Notes: generated by a model from the letters alone, not told the origin. A stretch of DNA of 64,000 nucleotides from CADEEN01 sp963840805 (GCA_963840805.1 CAWJAJ010000015.1:1-64000), one strand, 5' to 3'; positions 1-10,295 are shown, counted from the stretch's first letter. A program made the numbers and translations.

Positions 1-3000
1 CCGCCGCCAGCGCGAAGGCGCCCAGCGTGGTGCTGCCAGCCGTCTGCGCGAACGCCGCCGTGTGCACGTCGGCCACGTCGATGTCGTTGAACGCCACCGT
101 GCCGGCGGCGCTCAGGTCGGTTTCCTCGACCACCGTGTCGGCCTGCACGCCGCTGGTGATCGTCACCCCGTCGTTGGTGCCCTGGATCGTGATCGTCACG
201 TCCTGCGTGGCGCTCGCCCCGGCCTCGTCGGTCACCGTGACGGTGTAGACCTCGGTCACGCTGTCATTGGCGCCCAGGTACTGCGCCGCGGCGTTGTTGA
301 GCGTGTAGGTCCAGCCCACCGTGCCCGGCTCGGTGCCAGCGTGCTTTCGCTCACCGCGCCCATCGCCAAGGCGCCCAGCGTGTTGCTGCCAGCCGTCTGC
401 GCGAACGCCGCCGTGTGCACGTCGATCAGGTCGATGTCGTTGAACGCGATCGTGCCGGTGTCGCTCAGGTCGGTTTCTTCGGCCACCGTCGTCGGCCGTG
501 CCCGCCGCTGGTGATCGTCAGCTCGTCGTTGGTGCCCTGGATCGTGATCGTCACGTCCTGCGTGGCGCTCGCCCCGGCCTCGTCGGTCGACCGTGACGGT
601 GTAGACCTCGGTCACGCTGGTCATCGGCGCCCAGGTACTGCGCCGCGGCGTTGTCCACCGTGTAGGTCCAGCCCACCGTGCCCGGCTCGGTGCCAGCGTG
701 CTTTCGCTCACCGCGCCCATCGCCAGCTGCCGCCCAGCGTGTTGCTGCCGAGCCGTCTGCGCGAACGCCGCCGTGTGCACGTCGATCAGGTCGATGTCGT
801 TGAACGCGATCGTGCCGGCGTCGCTCAGGTCGGTTTCCTCGACCACCGTGTCGGCCTGCACGCCGCTGGTGATCGTCGCCCCGTCGTTGGTGCCCTGTGA
901 TCGTGATCGTCACGTCCTGCGTGGCGCTCGCCCCGGCCTCGTCGGTCACCGTGACGGTGTAGACCTCGGTCACGCTGTCATTGGCGCCCAGGTACTGCGC
1001 CGCGGCGTTGTTGACCGTGTAGGTCCAGCCCACCGAGCCCGGCTCGGTGCGAGCGTCTCTCGCTCGACCGCGCCCAGCGCGAGAGGCGCCCAGCGTGTTG
1101 CTGCCGGCCGTCTGCGCGAACGCCGCCGTGTGCACGTCGACCACGTCGATGTCGTTGAACGCCACCGTGCCGGCGGCGCTCAGGTCGGTTTCCTCGACCA
1201 CCGTGTCGGCCTGCACGCCGCTGGTGATCGTCGGCCCGTCGTTGGTGCCCTGGATCGTGATCGTCACGTCCTGCGTGGCGCTCGCCCCGGCCTCGTCGGT
1301 CACCGTGACGGTGTAGACCTCGGTCACGCTGTCTTGGCGCGCCAGGTACTGCGCCGCGGCGTTGTTCACGTGTAGGTCCAGCCCACCGAGCCCGGCTCGG
1401 TGCCAGCGTCCTCGCTCACCGCCGCCAGCGCGAGGCGCCCAGCGTGTTGCTGCCAGCCGTCTCCGCGAACGCCGCCGTGTGCACGTCGGCCACGTCGATG
1501 TCGTTGAACGCGCACCGTGCCGGCGGCGCTCAGGTCGGTTTCTCTCGACCACCGTGTCGGCCTGCACGCCGCTGGTGATCGTCACCCCGTCGTTGGTGCC
1601 CTGGATCGTGATCGTCACGTCCTGCGTGGCGCTCGCCCCGGCCTCGTCGGTCACCGTGACGGTGTAGACCTCGGTCACGCTGTCATTGGCGCCCAGGTAC
1701 TGCGCCGCGGCGTTGTTGAGCGTGTAGGTCCAGCCCACCGAGCCCGGCTCGGTGCCGGCGTCTTCGCTCACCGCCGCCAGCGCGAGGGGCGCCCAGCGTG
1801 GTGCTGCCAGCCGTCTGCGCGAACGCCGCCGTGTGCACGTCGGCCACGTCGATGTCGTTGAACGCCACCGTGCCGGCGGCGCTCAGGTCGGTTTCCTCGA
1901 CCACCGTGTCGGCCTGCACGCCGCTGGTGATCGTCAGGCCCGTCGTTGGTGCCCTTGATCGTGATCGTCACGTCCTGCGTGGCGCTCGCCCCGGCCTCGT
2001 CGGTCACCGTGACGGTGAGACTCTCGGTCGGCTGTCATCGGCGCCCAGGTACTGCGCCGCGGCGTTGTGCGAGCGTGTAGGTCCAGCCCACCGAGCCCGG
2101 CTCGGTGCCGCGTCCTCGCTGCACCGCGCCAGCGCCGAAGGCTCCCAGCGTCGTGCTGCCGGCCGTCTGCGCGACCGCGCCGTGTGCACATCGACCAGGT
2201 CGATGTCGTTGAACGGCGACCGTGCCGGCGGCGCTCAGGTCGGTTTCCTCGACCACCGTGTCGGCCTGCACGCCGCTGGTGATCGTCGGCCCGTCGTTGG
2301 TGCCCTTGATCGTGATCGTCACGTCCTGCGTGGTCGCTCGCCGCCGGCCTCGTCGGTCACCGTGACGGTGAAGTCTCGGTCACGCTGTCATTGGCGCCCA
2401 GGTACTGCGCCGCGGCGTTGTCGAGCGTGTAGGTCCAGCCCACCGAGCCCGGCTCGGTGCCAGCGTCTTCGCTCACCGCCGCCAGCGCCAAGGCGCCCAG
2501 CGTGGTGCTGCCAGCCGTCTGCGCCGAACGCCGCCGTGTGCACGTCGGCCACGTCGATGTCGTTGAACGCCACCGTGCCGGCGGCGCTCAGGTCGGTTTC
2601 CTCGACCACCGTGTCGGCCTGCCCGCCGCTGGTGATCGTCACGCCCGTCGTTGGTGCCCTGGATCGTGATCGTCACGTCCTGCGTGGCGCTCGCCCCGGC
2701 CTCGTCGGTCACCGTGACGGTGTAGACCTCGGTCACGCTGTCATTGGCGCCCAGGTACTGCGCCGCGGCGTTGTTGAGCGTGTAGGTCCAGCCCACCGAG
2801 CCCGGCTCGGTGCCAGCGTCCTCGCTCACCGCCGCCAGCGCGAAGGCGCCCAGCGTGGTGCTGCCAGCCGTCTGCGCGAACGCCGCCGTGTGCACGTCGG
2901 CCACGTCGATGTCGTTGAACGCCACCGTGCCGGCGGCGCTCAGGTCGGTTTCCTCGACCACCGTGTCGGCCTGCACGCCGCTGGTGATCGTCACCCCGTC

Positions 3001-4430
3001 GTTGGTGCCCTGGATCGTGATCGTCACGTCCTGCGTGGCGCTCGCCCCGGCCTCGTCGGTCACCGTGACGGTGTAGACCTCGGTCACGCTGTCATTGGCG
3101 CCCAGGTACTGCGCCGCGGCGTTGTTCAGCGTGTAGGTCCAGCCCACCGAGCCCGGCTCGGTGCCAGCGTCCTCGCCGCACGCCGCCAGCGCGAAGGCGC
3201 CCAGCGTGGTGCTGCCAGCCGTCTGCGCGAACGCCGCCGTGTGCACGTCGGCCACGTCGATGTCGTTGAACGCCACCGTGCCGGCGGCGCTCAGGTCGGT
3301 TTCCTCGACCACCGTGTCGGCCTGCACGCCGCTGGTGATCGTCACCCCGTCGTTGGTGCCCTGGATCGTGATCGTCACGTCCTGCGTGGCGCTCGCCCCG
3401 GCCTCGTCGGTCACCGTGACGGTGTAGACCTCGGTCACGCTGTCATTGGCGCCCAGGTACTGCGCCGCGGCGTTGTTGAGCGTGTAGGTCCAGCCCACCG
3501 AGCCCGGCTCGGTGCCGGCGTCCTCGCTCACCGCCGCCAGCGCGAAGGCGCCCAGCGTGGTGCTGCCAGCCGTCTGCGCGAACGCCGCCGTGTGCACGTC
3601 GGCCACGTCGATGTCGTTGAACGCCACCGTGCCGGCGGCGCTCAGGTCGGTTTCCTCGACCACCGTGTCGGCCTGCACGCCGCTGGTGATCGTCACCCCG
3701 TCGTTGGTGCCCTGGATCGTGATCGTCACGTCCTGCGTGGCGCTCGCCCCGGCCTCGTCGGTCACCGTGACGGTGTAGACCTCGGTCACGCTGTCATTGG
3801 CGCCCAGGTACTGCGCCGCGGCGTTGTTGAGCGTGTAGGTCCAGCCCACCGAGCCCGGCTCGGTGCCAGCGTCCTCGCTCACCGCCGCCAGCGCGAAGGC
3901 GCCCAGCGTGGTGCTGCCAGCCGTCTGCGCGAACGCCGCCGTGTGCACGTCGGCCACGTCGATGTCGTTGAACGCCACCGTGCCGGCGGCGCTCAGGTCG
4001 GTTTCCTCGACCACCGTGTCGGCCTGCACGCCGCTGGTGATCGTCACCCCGTCGTTGGTGCCCTGGATCGTGATCGTCACGTCCTGCGTGGCGCTCGCCC
4101 CGGCCTCGTCGGTCACCGTGACGGTGTAGACCTCGGTCACGCTGTCATTGGCGCCCAGGTACTGCGCCGCGGCGTTGTTGAGCGTGTAGGTCCAGCCCAC
4201 CGAGCCCGGCTCGGTGCCAGCGTCCTCGCTCACCGCCGCCAGCGCGAAGGCGCCCAGCGTGGTGCTGCCAGCCGTCTGCGCGAACGCCGCCGTGTGCACG
4301 TCGGCCACGTCGATGTCGTTGAACGCCACCGTGCCGGCGGCGCTCAGGTCGGTTTCCTCGACCACCGTGTCGGCCTGCACGCCGCTGGTGATCGTCACCC
4401 CGTCGTTGGTGCCCTGGATCGTGATCGTCA
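1..4430 (-). repeat. Tandem 351-bp VCBS repeats (about 12.6 copies in window)
   Basis: Identical landmarks recur at 2810, 3161, 3512, 3863 and 4214, an exact period of 351 bp (117 codons). Each unit encodes a VCBS-type beta-sandwich with cores such as VQADTVVEETDLSAAGTVAF, GWTYTLNNAAAQYLGAND and VTVTDEAGASATQDVTIT. Copies between 2700 and 4430 are almost identical. Copies between 1 and 2700 contain many single-base indels and more variation. The array continues beyond position 1. Confidence 0.95.
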
Positions 4431-6189
4431 GCGTCGCGACCGACGTCGCCCCCGCGAGGTCCGATACCGTGTACGAGACCTGAGTCGTCGTGCTCTCCCC
4501 AACGCCGAGATACTGAAAAGCGCTGCCCGGATCGAAGCTGTAGCTGCCGTCGGCATCGATGACGAATGTCCCGCCATTGCTGCCAGTCAACGTCTCGCCG
4601 CGACCTGGCCGGCAACGCCATTCACCGCCGACACGTGAAGCACGTCGAGGTGATCGACGTCCGTGTCATTTGAAAGCACGTTGCCTGAGGCCGTCGGCCC
4701 ATCCTCGCCCGTCGTCGCGCCGTCGTCGTCCCGCCACCGGCCCCGTGTTCTCCAGCACGACGTCGTAGGCCTCCCAGTCGCTGACCGTCAGGTTGAAGAG
4801 GAGGAGAACGAGAACGTCGGGCCGTTGTCCCCGCTGGGATTGGCGTTCGCCGCCAGGAAACGCGTCGAAGGCAGCCAGGTCGGCCGCAGCGGCGGCGAGT
4901 TCGCCGTGGGTGAGGTGAAGCTTCAGCGTGTCGAAGCCCTTGCCGCCGTCGTACAGGTCGGTCGACGTCGCACCGCCCGCCAGGAGGTTCTCCGACCAGC
5001 TATAGACGCCGGTGTCGTTGCCCGCCTGGGCAAACACCTTGTCGTTGCCCGCACCGCCGTCGAGGTAGTCACCCCCGGCGCTGCCATGTCCGCTGGAACC
5101 GGACCCGTGCGATCCGCCGCCGCTCCAGCCCGCCCCACCCGAGCCTGAACCCGAGCCCTTCGAATCGCCGTACAGGATGTCGTCGTCGGCACCGCCGCGC
5201 AGCGTATCGCTGCCTCGTCCGCCAAAGAGGAGGTCGTTGCCGGCCCCGCCGTCCAGGGAGTCATTCCCAGTGCCCCCGTAGAGCGTGTCGTTGCCCTCCC
5301 CGCCAACGAGGGTGTCATTGCCGGCCTGGCCGTACAACTTGTCGTTGCCGGTGCCGCCGTCGAGGTAGTCGCCGCCGGCGCTGCCATGGCCGCTGGAACC
5401 GGACCCGAGCGATCCGCCGCCGCCCCAACCGGCCCCGCCCGAGCCTGCCGAGCCCGAGCCCTGCGAATCGCCGTACAGGATGTCGTCGCCGGCGCCGCCC
5501 AGCATCGTGTCGTTGCCTCGGCCGCCAAACAGCGCGTCATTGTCGATGCCGCCTTCCAGGCGGTCGTTGCCTTTGCCGCCCCTGAGAAAGTCGTTGCCGG
5601 CATCGCCGTACAACTGGTCGTCGCCCTCGCCGCCGTCGAGGTGGTCGTTGCCGTCGTCACCGGACAACGTGTCGTTGCCCTTGCCGCCCTTGAGAACGTC
5701 GATGCCGTCGTTGCCGCGCAGCGATGTCGTTGCCGTCGCCACCGTCGATCTGGTCGTTCCCGGCATCGCCGAAGAGGATGTCGTCGCCAGCGCTGCCATC
5801 GAGCTTGTCGTCCCCCGCACCACCGTACAAGGTGTCGTTGCCCGCGCCACCGTCGAGCTTGTCGGCCCCGTCGTCGCCATACAGCGTGTCATTACCGGTG
5901 CCGCCCTCGAGCTTGTCAGCCCCAGCGCCGCCAAAGAGCGTGTCGCTGCCGTCGCCGCCGAGCAGCTTGTCGTCGCCGGTGCCGCCGTTGAGGGTGTCGT
6001 TGCCGGTGCCACCGTCGAGGGTGTCGTTGCCGGCGCCCCCGATCAGCGTGTCGTTGCCCGTGCCGCCGTCGAGCGTGTCGTTGCCCGCCCCGCCATCGAG
6101 GAGTCATCACCCGCCCCGCCGGAGATCTTGTCGTTGCTCGTCGTGCCGGTGAGGGTGTTGTCGCCGCTGGTGCCGCTGATCGTTGCCAT
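1..6189 (-). CDS. RTX/VCBS repeat surface or secreted protein, 3' end outside window, frame broken by indels
   Basis: The start is ATG 6189, with GGAG about 8 nt upstream. The first residues read MATISGTSGDNTLTGTTSND, an RTX-type opening without a signal peptide. Next come GGxGxD nonapeptide repeats (calcium-binding beta-roll, about 5040-6150), twice interrupted by Gly/Ser-rich loops. Then follow a VSDWEAYDV segment near 4780, one divergent VCBS unit (about 4430-4590), and at least twelve near-identical 117-residue VCBS units running off the window. Such proteins are usually type I secretion substrates acting as adhesins or matrix proteins; that role is inferred, and no ABC exporter is visible. 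Frames break near 6100, 5725, 4800 and 4700 and repeatedly below 2700. The 6100 and 5725 breaks compensate each other. I think most are consensus errors. The 54-nt gap to the upstream phosphotransferase suggests cotranscription. Confidence 0.82.
5040..6150 (-). repeat. RTX nonapeptide repeats with two Gly/Ser-rich insertions
   Basis: On the minus strand this stretch encodes runs of GGxGNDxLxGG nonapeptides, the calcium-binding beta-roll signature. A block of about 303 bp is duplicated: the landmark coding for GDDILYGDS occurs near 5464 and again near 5161. Each copy carries a glycine/serine-rich loop of about 30 residues inside the RTX array. Unlike most RTX proteins, the RTX block here lies at the N-terminus and the VCBS units follow it. 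Confidence 0.88.
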
Positions 6190-6243
6190 TTCCAGATCTC
6201 CACTTTTTCGATGCGGCGCAGGGCGCGCCGCGGGGGTGTTGCG

Positions 6244-7431
6244 TTAAACGAGTACGGGGCTTGCGAGCCGCGCGGATGAATCCACCGACATGTCGCGCAA
6301 GCGCTTGTCGGCATCGGAAAAGAACCGGCTCATGCGCTCGCCGCCGGGATAGCGCCCGGACCAGCGCGCGCCGCGCGCGCACAAGCGGCGTGCGGCCTGG
6401 GCCGTCACGCCGATGCGGTCGGTGCGCTCGCAGGCCTCGGGGCTCCACCAGGCGCCTTCGCCCTTGTGCTTGAGCACCAGGAACAGGCGCATGCAGGTGT
6501 GCAGGCTGCCGAAGCGCGACAGGTACACCAGCGCGTCTTCCGCCGAGCGCTTCGACAGCAGCGCAAACAGCGGCAGGAAGCGCTTCAGCAGCACGGATTC
6601 GAGCTCGGCTTGATCGGGCATGTACTCGTCGCAGAGCAGCCAGGCCAGATCGTCGAGGGCGTCACGGGCGCCGCAGTGTTCCCAGTCGATCCAGCCGATG
6701 CCACCGTCCGTGCCGGGCTCCTCGACCAGCAGGGCGTTGCCGGGGCGCGCGTCCCACTTGACGAACGAAAGGTGTCTGGGCGTGACTTGCTCTGGCGTGA
6801 TGGCGGCGCGGATGTCGGGGTCCGGCAGGCCGAGCTGCTCGGCAACGCGGCCGGGCATCGACAACAGCGCCGCGAGCCATGCCGGCTTGACGCCGATCGG
6901 CGCGACACGCTGCGAGAGCCCCGCCGTATCGGCAGCGCGTTGGCACAGCAGCAGCCCGGCGATGGCCTGTGCGGCCCGGTTTCCGGCCGACCGCACATCA
7001 CCGCCCCCCAAGGCCGCCGACAGGCGCTGCGCCCCGAGGTCTTGCTGGATCAGCCACTCGCCGTCGAACGCAAGCACCGACGGCACCGGCGCACCGGCGG
7101 CGCGCAACTCGAGCAGGACGCCCGCCTCCAGGGCCGCCCGCGCCGCATGCTTGCGCCGCGTGACGATGTACGACGTGGCACCGGCAACGGCCCGCACGGA
7201 ACAACGCGACGCACCGCCCGGATACTCGATTCGCGCGGGCTCGAAGCCAATCAGAGCGAGGCAGGAGCGCGCGGCGGATTCGCGCGAGATTCGTGGCGCC
7301 GCCGCGTGCAGCTCCGGCGTGGCATCGGCGCCACCGACAACGTCAATGCCGCTGTTGCCGCCGGTCGTTTCGCTCATCCCATCCCTCTGATTGGTGGCTT
7401 GCGCATGTGTCTTGTGGGTGTCGGTGGCCAT
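6244..7431 (-). CDS. Aminoglycoside-phosphotransferase-family kinase-like protein (395 aa)
   Basis: This protein has the APH/choline-kinase fold signature. A hinge-like segment AFDGEWLIQQDLG is followed by the Brenner-type motif VKWDARPGN, in which the usual first His is Lys but the catalytic Asp and the Asn remain, and by the metal-binding motif IDWEHCG. An N-terminal Lys/Glu pair (RRKHAARAALEAG) could be the ATP-anchoring pair. The substrate cannot be told from sequence; family members phosphorylate antibiotics, sugars, choline or other small molecules. ATG 7431 has GGAG 7 nt upstream. A downstream ATG at 7377 has AGAGGG directly against it and is less likely. It lies 54 nt upstream of the RTX/VCBS gene on the same strand, so the two may form one transcript. 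Confidence 0.7.
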   Translation of the reverse strand: MATDTHKTHAQATNQRDGMSETTGGNSGIDVVGGADATPELHAAAPRISRESAARSCLALIGFEPARIEYPGGASRCSVRAVAGATSYIVTRRKHAARAALEAGVLLELRAAGAPVPSVLAFDGEWLIQQDLGAQRLSAALGGGDVRSAGNRAAQAIAGLLLCQRAADTAGLSQRVAPIGVKPAWLAALLSMPGRVAEQLGLPDPDIRAAITPEQVTPRHLSFVKWDARPGNALLVEEPGTDGGIGWIDWEHCGARDALDDLAWLLCDEYMPDQAELESVLLKRFLPLFALLSKRSAEDALVYLSRFGSLHTCMRLFLVLKHKGEGAWWSPEACERTDRIGVTAQAARRLCARGARWSGRYPGGERMSRFFSDADKRLRDMSVDSSARLASPVLV

Positions 7432-7734
7432 TCGCCGGCTCCATGCCGTCAGGCCCGCGCCGAATGTGGGGAACTGTATTGACGGCCCTGAGCGCTCGGC
7501 CCCCCCGACACACGGGTTAGCCCCTGGTCAGGGGGACGGGTCTCGAACTGGCGTGCGCGTGAACTACTTCACGCCTCGCCGTCGCGGCGCTCCATGCGGT
7601 GGGTCGCACGCCAGCAGTGCCGGCAGCGGTGCCGTGTCTGTCTGCGCATCGCGCACTCGACTGCTCCGGGTGCGCTCGCTGCGTTGTGGGCGCGCAACGT
7701 GCGATGCGCGCGGGCACGCCTGAAATGCGCTCGC
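7432..7734. other. Intergenic stretch, no gene recognised
   Basis: This gap of about 300 bases separates the divergent phosphotransferase and the HigB remnant. Short open frames cross it on both strands but none resembles a known family. The lost 5' part of higB would be expected here, yet I cannot recognise it in any frame, which suggests replacement rather than a simple frameshift. Confidence 0.5.
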
Positions 7735-7848
7735 GTGGAGAAGGTTCGAGAGATCGTTGAAGTCCGCCTGCTCAACGATCAATGGCGCATCTGTTTTGCA
7801 TGGACGGCCGAAGGCCCCACCGACGTCGAGATCGTGGACTACGACTGA
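7735..7848 (+). pseudogene. HigB/RelE-type toxin remnant (C-terminal ~37 codons only)
   Basis: The last residues in this frame read RLLNDQWRICFAWTAEGPTD followed by VEIVDYD and a stop. This is the C-terminal strand pair typical of HigB-family mRNA interferases, normally about 92 residues long. The N-terminal two thirds are absent: upstream codons in the same frame do not resemble HigB. The remnant ends 12 nt before higA, which keeps the normal toxin-antitoxin gene order. The toxin is probably inactive. The only possible local start in frame is GTG 7735, used here as a boundary. Confidence 0.7.
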
Positions 7849-7860
7849 AGGAGAATGAAT

Positions 7861-8160
7861 ATGCGTACCGTGCGCCCCGTTTCGCCAGGCGAGATGCTCG
7901 ACGAAGAGTTCCTGAAGCCGCTTGGGCTCACGAAGTACCGGTTGGCCAAGGACATCGGCGTGCCGCCCCAGCGCATCGGCGATATCGTCGCAGGCAAGCG
8001 CGCTGTCACTGCAGACACCGACCTCCGTTTGTGCCGCTATTTCGGGCTTAGCGATGGCTGGTGGTTGCGTGGCCAAGCCAGCTACGACACCGCCATCGCC
8101 AGGGAAACCATGCGGGACGAGCTGGCTCGAATTCCGCGCTGTTCATTGCTGGCCGCGTAG
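7861..8160 (+). CDS. higA: HigA-family antitoxin, XRE-type HTH protein (99 aa)
   Basis: This is the DNA-binding antitoxin of the HigBA type. Residues 5-60 show the HigA helix-turn-helix core: PGEMLDEEFLKPLGLTKYRL, then IGVPPQRIGDIVAGKRAVTA, and the conserved DTDLRLCRYFGLSDGWWL segment. The length fits the family (about 95-105 residues). ATG 7861 is preferred because AAGGAG lies 7 nt upstream; the in-frame ATG at 7855 sits directly on that motif. The upstream toxin gene is only a remnant, so this is probably an orphan antitoxin that may still repress its own promoter or act in trans on paralogous pairs. Confidence 0.88.
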   Translation: MRTVRPVSPGEMLDEEFLKPLGLTKYRLAKDIGVPPQRIGDIVAGKRAVTADTDLRLCRYFGLSDGWWLRGQASYDTAIARETMRDELARIPRCSLLAA

Positions 8161-8218
8161 AGCGAACGCGCATTGGTTCGCTTCCCCGTCCGCACCTCAA
8201 AGCCGCCATTCGTGGCGT

Positions 8219-9172
8219 CTATCGCGGCACCCATCGCGTGCGCAGCAACTGCAGCAGCAATTCGACGCGCGCCTGCACCGCCGTCAGCGCGCCGGCCCCC
8301 GGCAGTTCTGTGCTGTCGCCACCCTGCACCGGGCCGGCGGCGCAGCGGCTGGCGCGCAGCACGCGCACGCCGCTGCGTGCAGCGCGCCGCAATGCGGCTT
8401 CGAGCGGCGCACTGAGCGCGCCATTGCCGGTGCCGGCAGCCACCAGGCCATCGACCCCTTGCGCCACGCAGCGCGTCGACGATGCGCGCCGTCGGCGCCG
8501 GCGTGGTTGAGCACGATCTCGACGCGCGGCCAGGTGCCGGCGTCGCTGCGCGATGGCCTCGAGGCCGATCGCGTCGCCGTGAGGGCGTGGCCGCGCACAG
8601 CGCCCGCACCCGCCCGTCCTCGATCAGCGCCAGCGGCCCGGCATCGCCGCCGTCGAAGGCATCGAGCCGGTAGGTGTGCACCTTGCGCACGTCGGCCCCA
8701 GCCCAGGCGCGGCCGGCGAAGACGACGCTGACGCCGGGCACATGGCCATCGCGCGCCAGCGTCACCGCATCGAGCAGGTTCTGCGGCCCGTCGGCCTGCA
8801 GCGAAGTGGCCGGGCGCATCGCGGCCGTCAGCACCAGCGGCTTCGCCGGCGCCAGCACGCGGTGCAGGAAGTAGGCGGTTTCCTCGAGCGTGTCGGTGCC
8901 GTGCGTGACGACCACGCCGGCCACCTCGGCGCGCGCCAGATGGTGCGCGGCGCGCTGCGCCAGCCGCTGCCAGGTGGCGAGGTCCATGTCCTTGCTGTCG
9001 AGCTGGGCCACCTGCTCGCACTCGATCGGCAGCCCGCGCCAGCGGCGGCACGGCGGCCACCAGTTGCGCCACGCCGAGCTGCGCCGCGCGTGTAGCCGAC
9101 GGCGTCGGTGGCGCTGGCGGCGGTGCCGGCGATGGTGCCGCCGGTGCCCAGGATGACGATTTTGCTTTGCAT
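8219..9172 (-). CDS. L-asparaginase (type I/II family), frame interrupted by indels
   Basis: The enzyme hydrolyses L-asparagine to aspartate and ammonia. The start ATG 9172 gives MQSKIVILGTGGTIAGTAAS, containing the first catalytic Thr motif TGGTIAG. The second motif HGTDTLEETAYFLHR (Thr-Asp pair) and the conserved MRPATSLQADGPQNLLDAV segment follow, then GTGNGALSAPLEAAL and the C-terminal end at 8219. Frames change near 9090-9060, 8590 and 8500-8465. All pieces are collinear and together give about 317 codons, close to the family norm, so one gene is present, broken either in the genome or only in the consensus. No signal peptide is visible, which favours a cytoplasmic enzyme. It is divergent from lexA. 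Confidence 0.82.
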
Positions 9173-9183
9173 TGGCGCGCGAT

Positions 9184-9199
9184 CTGGATGAAAATACAG
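9184..9199. promoter_or_regulatory. LexA (SOS) box upstream of lexA
   Basis: The 16-bp site CTGGATGAAAATACAG matches the CTG-N10-CAG palindrome that defines the LexA box in gamma- and betaproteobacteria, with the right half identical to consensus ACAG. It lies 40 nt before the lexA start, so autoregulation is expected, and 12 nt upstream of the divergent asparaginase start, so that gene could also be affected. Confidence 0.75.
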
Positions 9200-9238
9200 T
9201 GACTGGACAAACCACCAGGTTTCGGCCTGGAAGCGACC

Positions 9239-9913
9239 ATGATCGAAGAACGCCCCAAGCTTACCGACCGCCAGCAGCAGATCCTCGAACTCGTGCAAAG
9301 CGCGATCGAGCGCACCGGCGCGCCGCCCACGCGGGCCGAGATCGCCGCCGAGCTCGGCTTTCGCTCGCCCAACGCCGCCGAGGAGCATTTGCAGGCGCTG
9401 GCGCGCAAGGGGGTGATCGAGCTGGTGGGCGGCACCTCGCGCGGCATCCGGCTGCGTGCCGATACGCTGCGCCTCGTTAACGAAGCGCGCGGCAAGCAGT
9501 TCAGCCTGCCCGGGCCTGGCCCAGCTTTCGCTGCCGCTGGTGGGCCGCGTGGCGGCAGGCAGCCCGATCCTGGCGCAGGAACACATCGACCAGACCTACA
9601 TCGTCGAAGCCAGCATGTTCGCGCGCAAGCCCGACTACCTGCTCAAGGTGCGCGGCATGAGCATGCGCGACGCCGGCATCATGGACGGCGACCTGCTCGC
9701 GGTGCAGAAGGCCAAGGAAGCCAAGAACGGCCAGATCGTCGTCGCGCGCCTGGGCGACGAAGTCACCGTCAAGCGCTTCAAGCGCGGCCGCCACGGCATC
9801 GAGCTGATCCCCGAGAACCCCGATTTCGAAACCATCGTCGTCTCGCCGGCGAGACGCAGTTCGAAATCGAAGGCCTGGCGGTCGGGCTGATCCGCAACAA
9901 CATGATGATGTGA
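9239..9913 (+). CDS. lexA: LexA repressor, two compensating frameshifts
   Basis: This is the SOS regulon repressor, self-cleaved with activated RecA. The N-terminal winged HTH reads LTDRQQQILELVQSAIERTG then PTRAEIAAELGFRSPNAAEE. The C-terminal serine protease part keeps the Ala-Gly cleavage site (VAAGSP), the nucleophile Ser in VRGMSMRDAG and the Lys in VVARLGDEVTVKRF. It ends ...EIEGLAVGLIRNNMMM at 9913. The frame shifts near 9515 and returns near 9848, so protein from both ends is in one frame with the middle in another. This is most easily explained by two single-base consensus errors in an essential-type gene. A LexA box lies 40 nt upstream. The following HhH gene starts 2 nt after the stop. 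Confidence 0.93.
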   Translation: MIEERPKLTDRQQQILELVQSAIERTGAPPTRAEIAAELGFRSPNAAEEHLQALARKGVIELVGGTSRGIRLRADTLRLVNEARGKQFSLPGPGPAFAAAGGPRGGRQPDPGAGTHRPDLHRRSQHVRAQARLPAQGARHEHARRRHHGRRPARGAEGQGSQERPDRRRAPGRRSHRQALQARPPRHRADPREPRFRNHRRLAGETQFEIEGLAVGLIRNNMMM

Positions 9914-9914
9914 G

Positions 9915-10251
9915 ATGGCGCACCTCGGCACAACGCTGGAGCACGCGGCGGTGGCGCGCATCAAGCAGCCCAAGGCCGCGCACGCCGGCGCCTGCGACGA
10001 GCTCGAGCAATTGCCCAACATCGGCCCCGCGCTGGCGGCCGACTTGCGCCTGATCGGCATCCGCACGCCGCGGGATCTGCGCGGGCGCGATCCGTTCGTG
10101 CTGTACCAGCAGCTGTGCGCCGCCACCGGCAGCGCCAGGACCCGTGCGTGCTCGACACCTTCATGGCCGCCACCGATTTCATGCGCGGCGCCGGGCCGCG
10201 CCGTGGTGGGCCTACACGGCCCAGCGCAAGGCGCTGTACGGGCCGGTGTAG
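9915..10251 (+). CDS. Helix-hairpin-helix (Cdd1-type) protein, frameshifted near its 3' end
   Basis: This small protein carries one helix-hairpin-helix motif, DELEQLPNIGPALAADLRLI, followed by GIRTPRDLRGRDPFVLYQQL, the pattern of the Cdd1 'mitomycin resistance / pathogenicity locus' family, presumed to bind DNA. After about 10135 the frame must change to read DPCVLDTFMAATDFMRGAGP and then change again near 10195-10215 to read WWAYTAQRKALYGPV before the TAG at 10249-10251. Corrected length is about 110 residues, normal for the family. It starts 2 nt after lexA, so it probably belongs to the SOS-controlled lexA transcript, which ends at the terminator just downstream. Confidence 0.75.
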
Positions 10252-10271
10252 CGCGCTGCCGCGCCGCGAAC

Positions 10272-10295
10272 AGGCCCGCAGAAGCGGGCCTTTTT
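10272..10295 (+). terminator. Rho-independent terminator after lexA-HhH
   Basis: A perfect 8-bp stem (AGGCCCGC / GCGGGCCT) with an AGAA loop is followed directly by a T tract, 20 nt beyond the stop of the HhH gene. This is the clearest intrinsic terminator in the window. Confidence 0.9.

Noticed and set aside
1..4430. Regular direct repeats that could suggest a CRISPR array
   Set aside because: The 351-bp unit is entirely coding (VCBS) with no short repeat/unique spacer alternation.
1798..4638. A 946-codon open frame on the plus strand
   Set aside because: It is antisense to the VCBS repeats and simply mirrors their period; its product is Arg/His/Val-rich and matches nothing.
7432..7734. 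Searching upstream frames for the rest of HigB
   Set aside because: No frame in this stretch resembles the HigB N-terminus, so a simple one-base repair does not restore the toxin.
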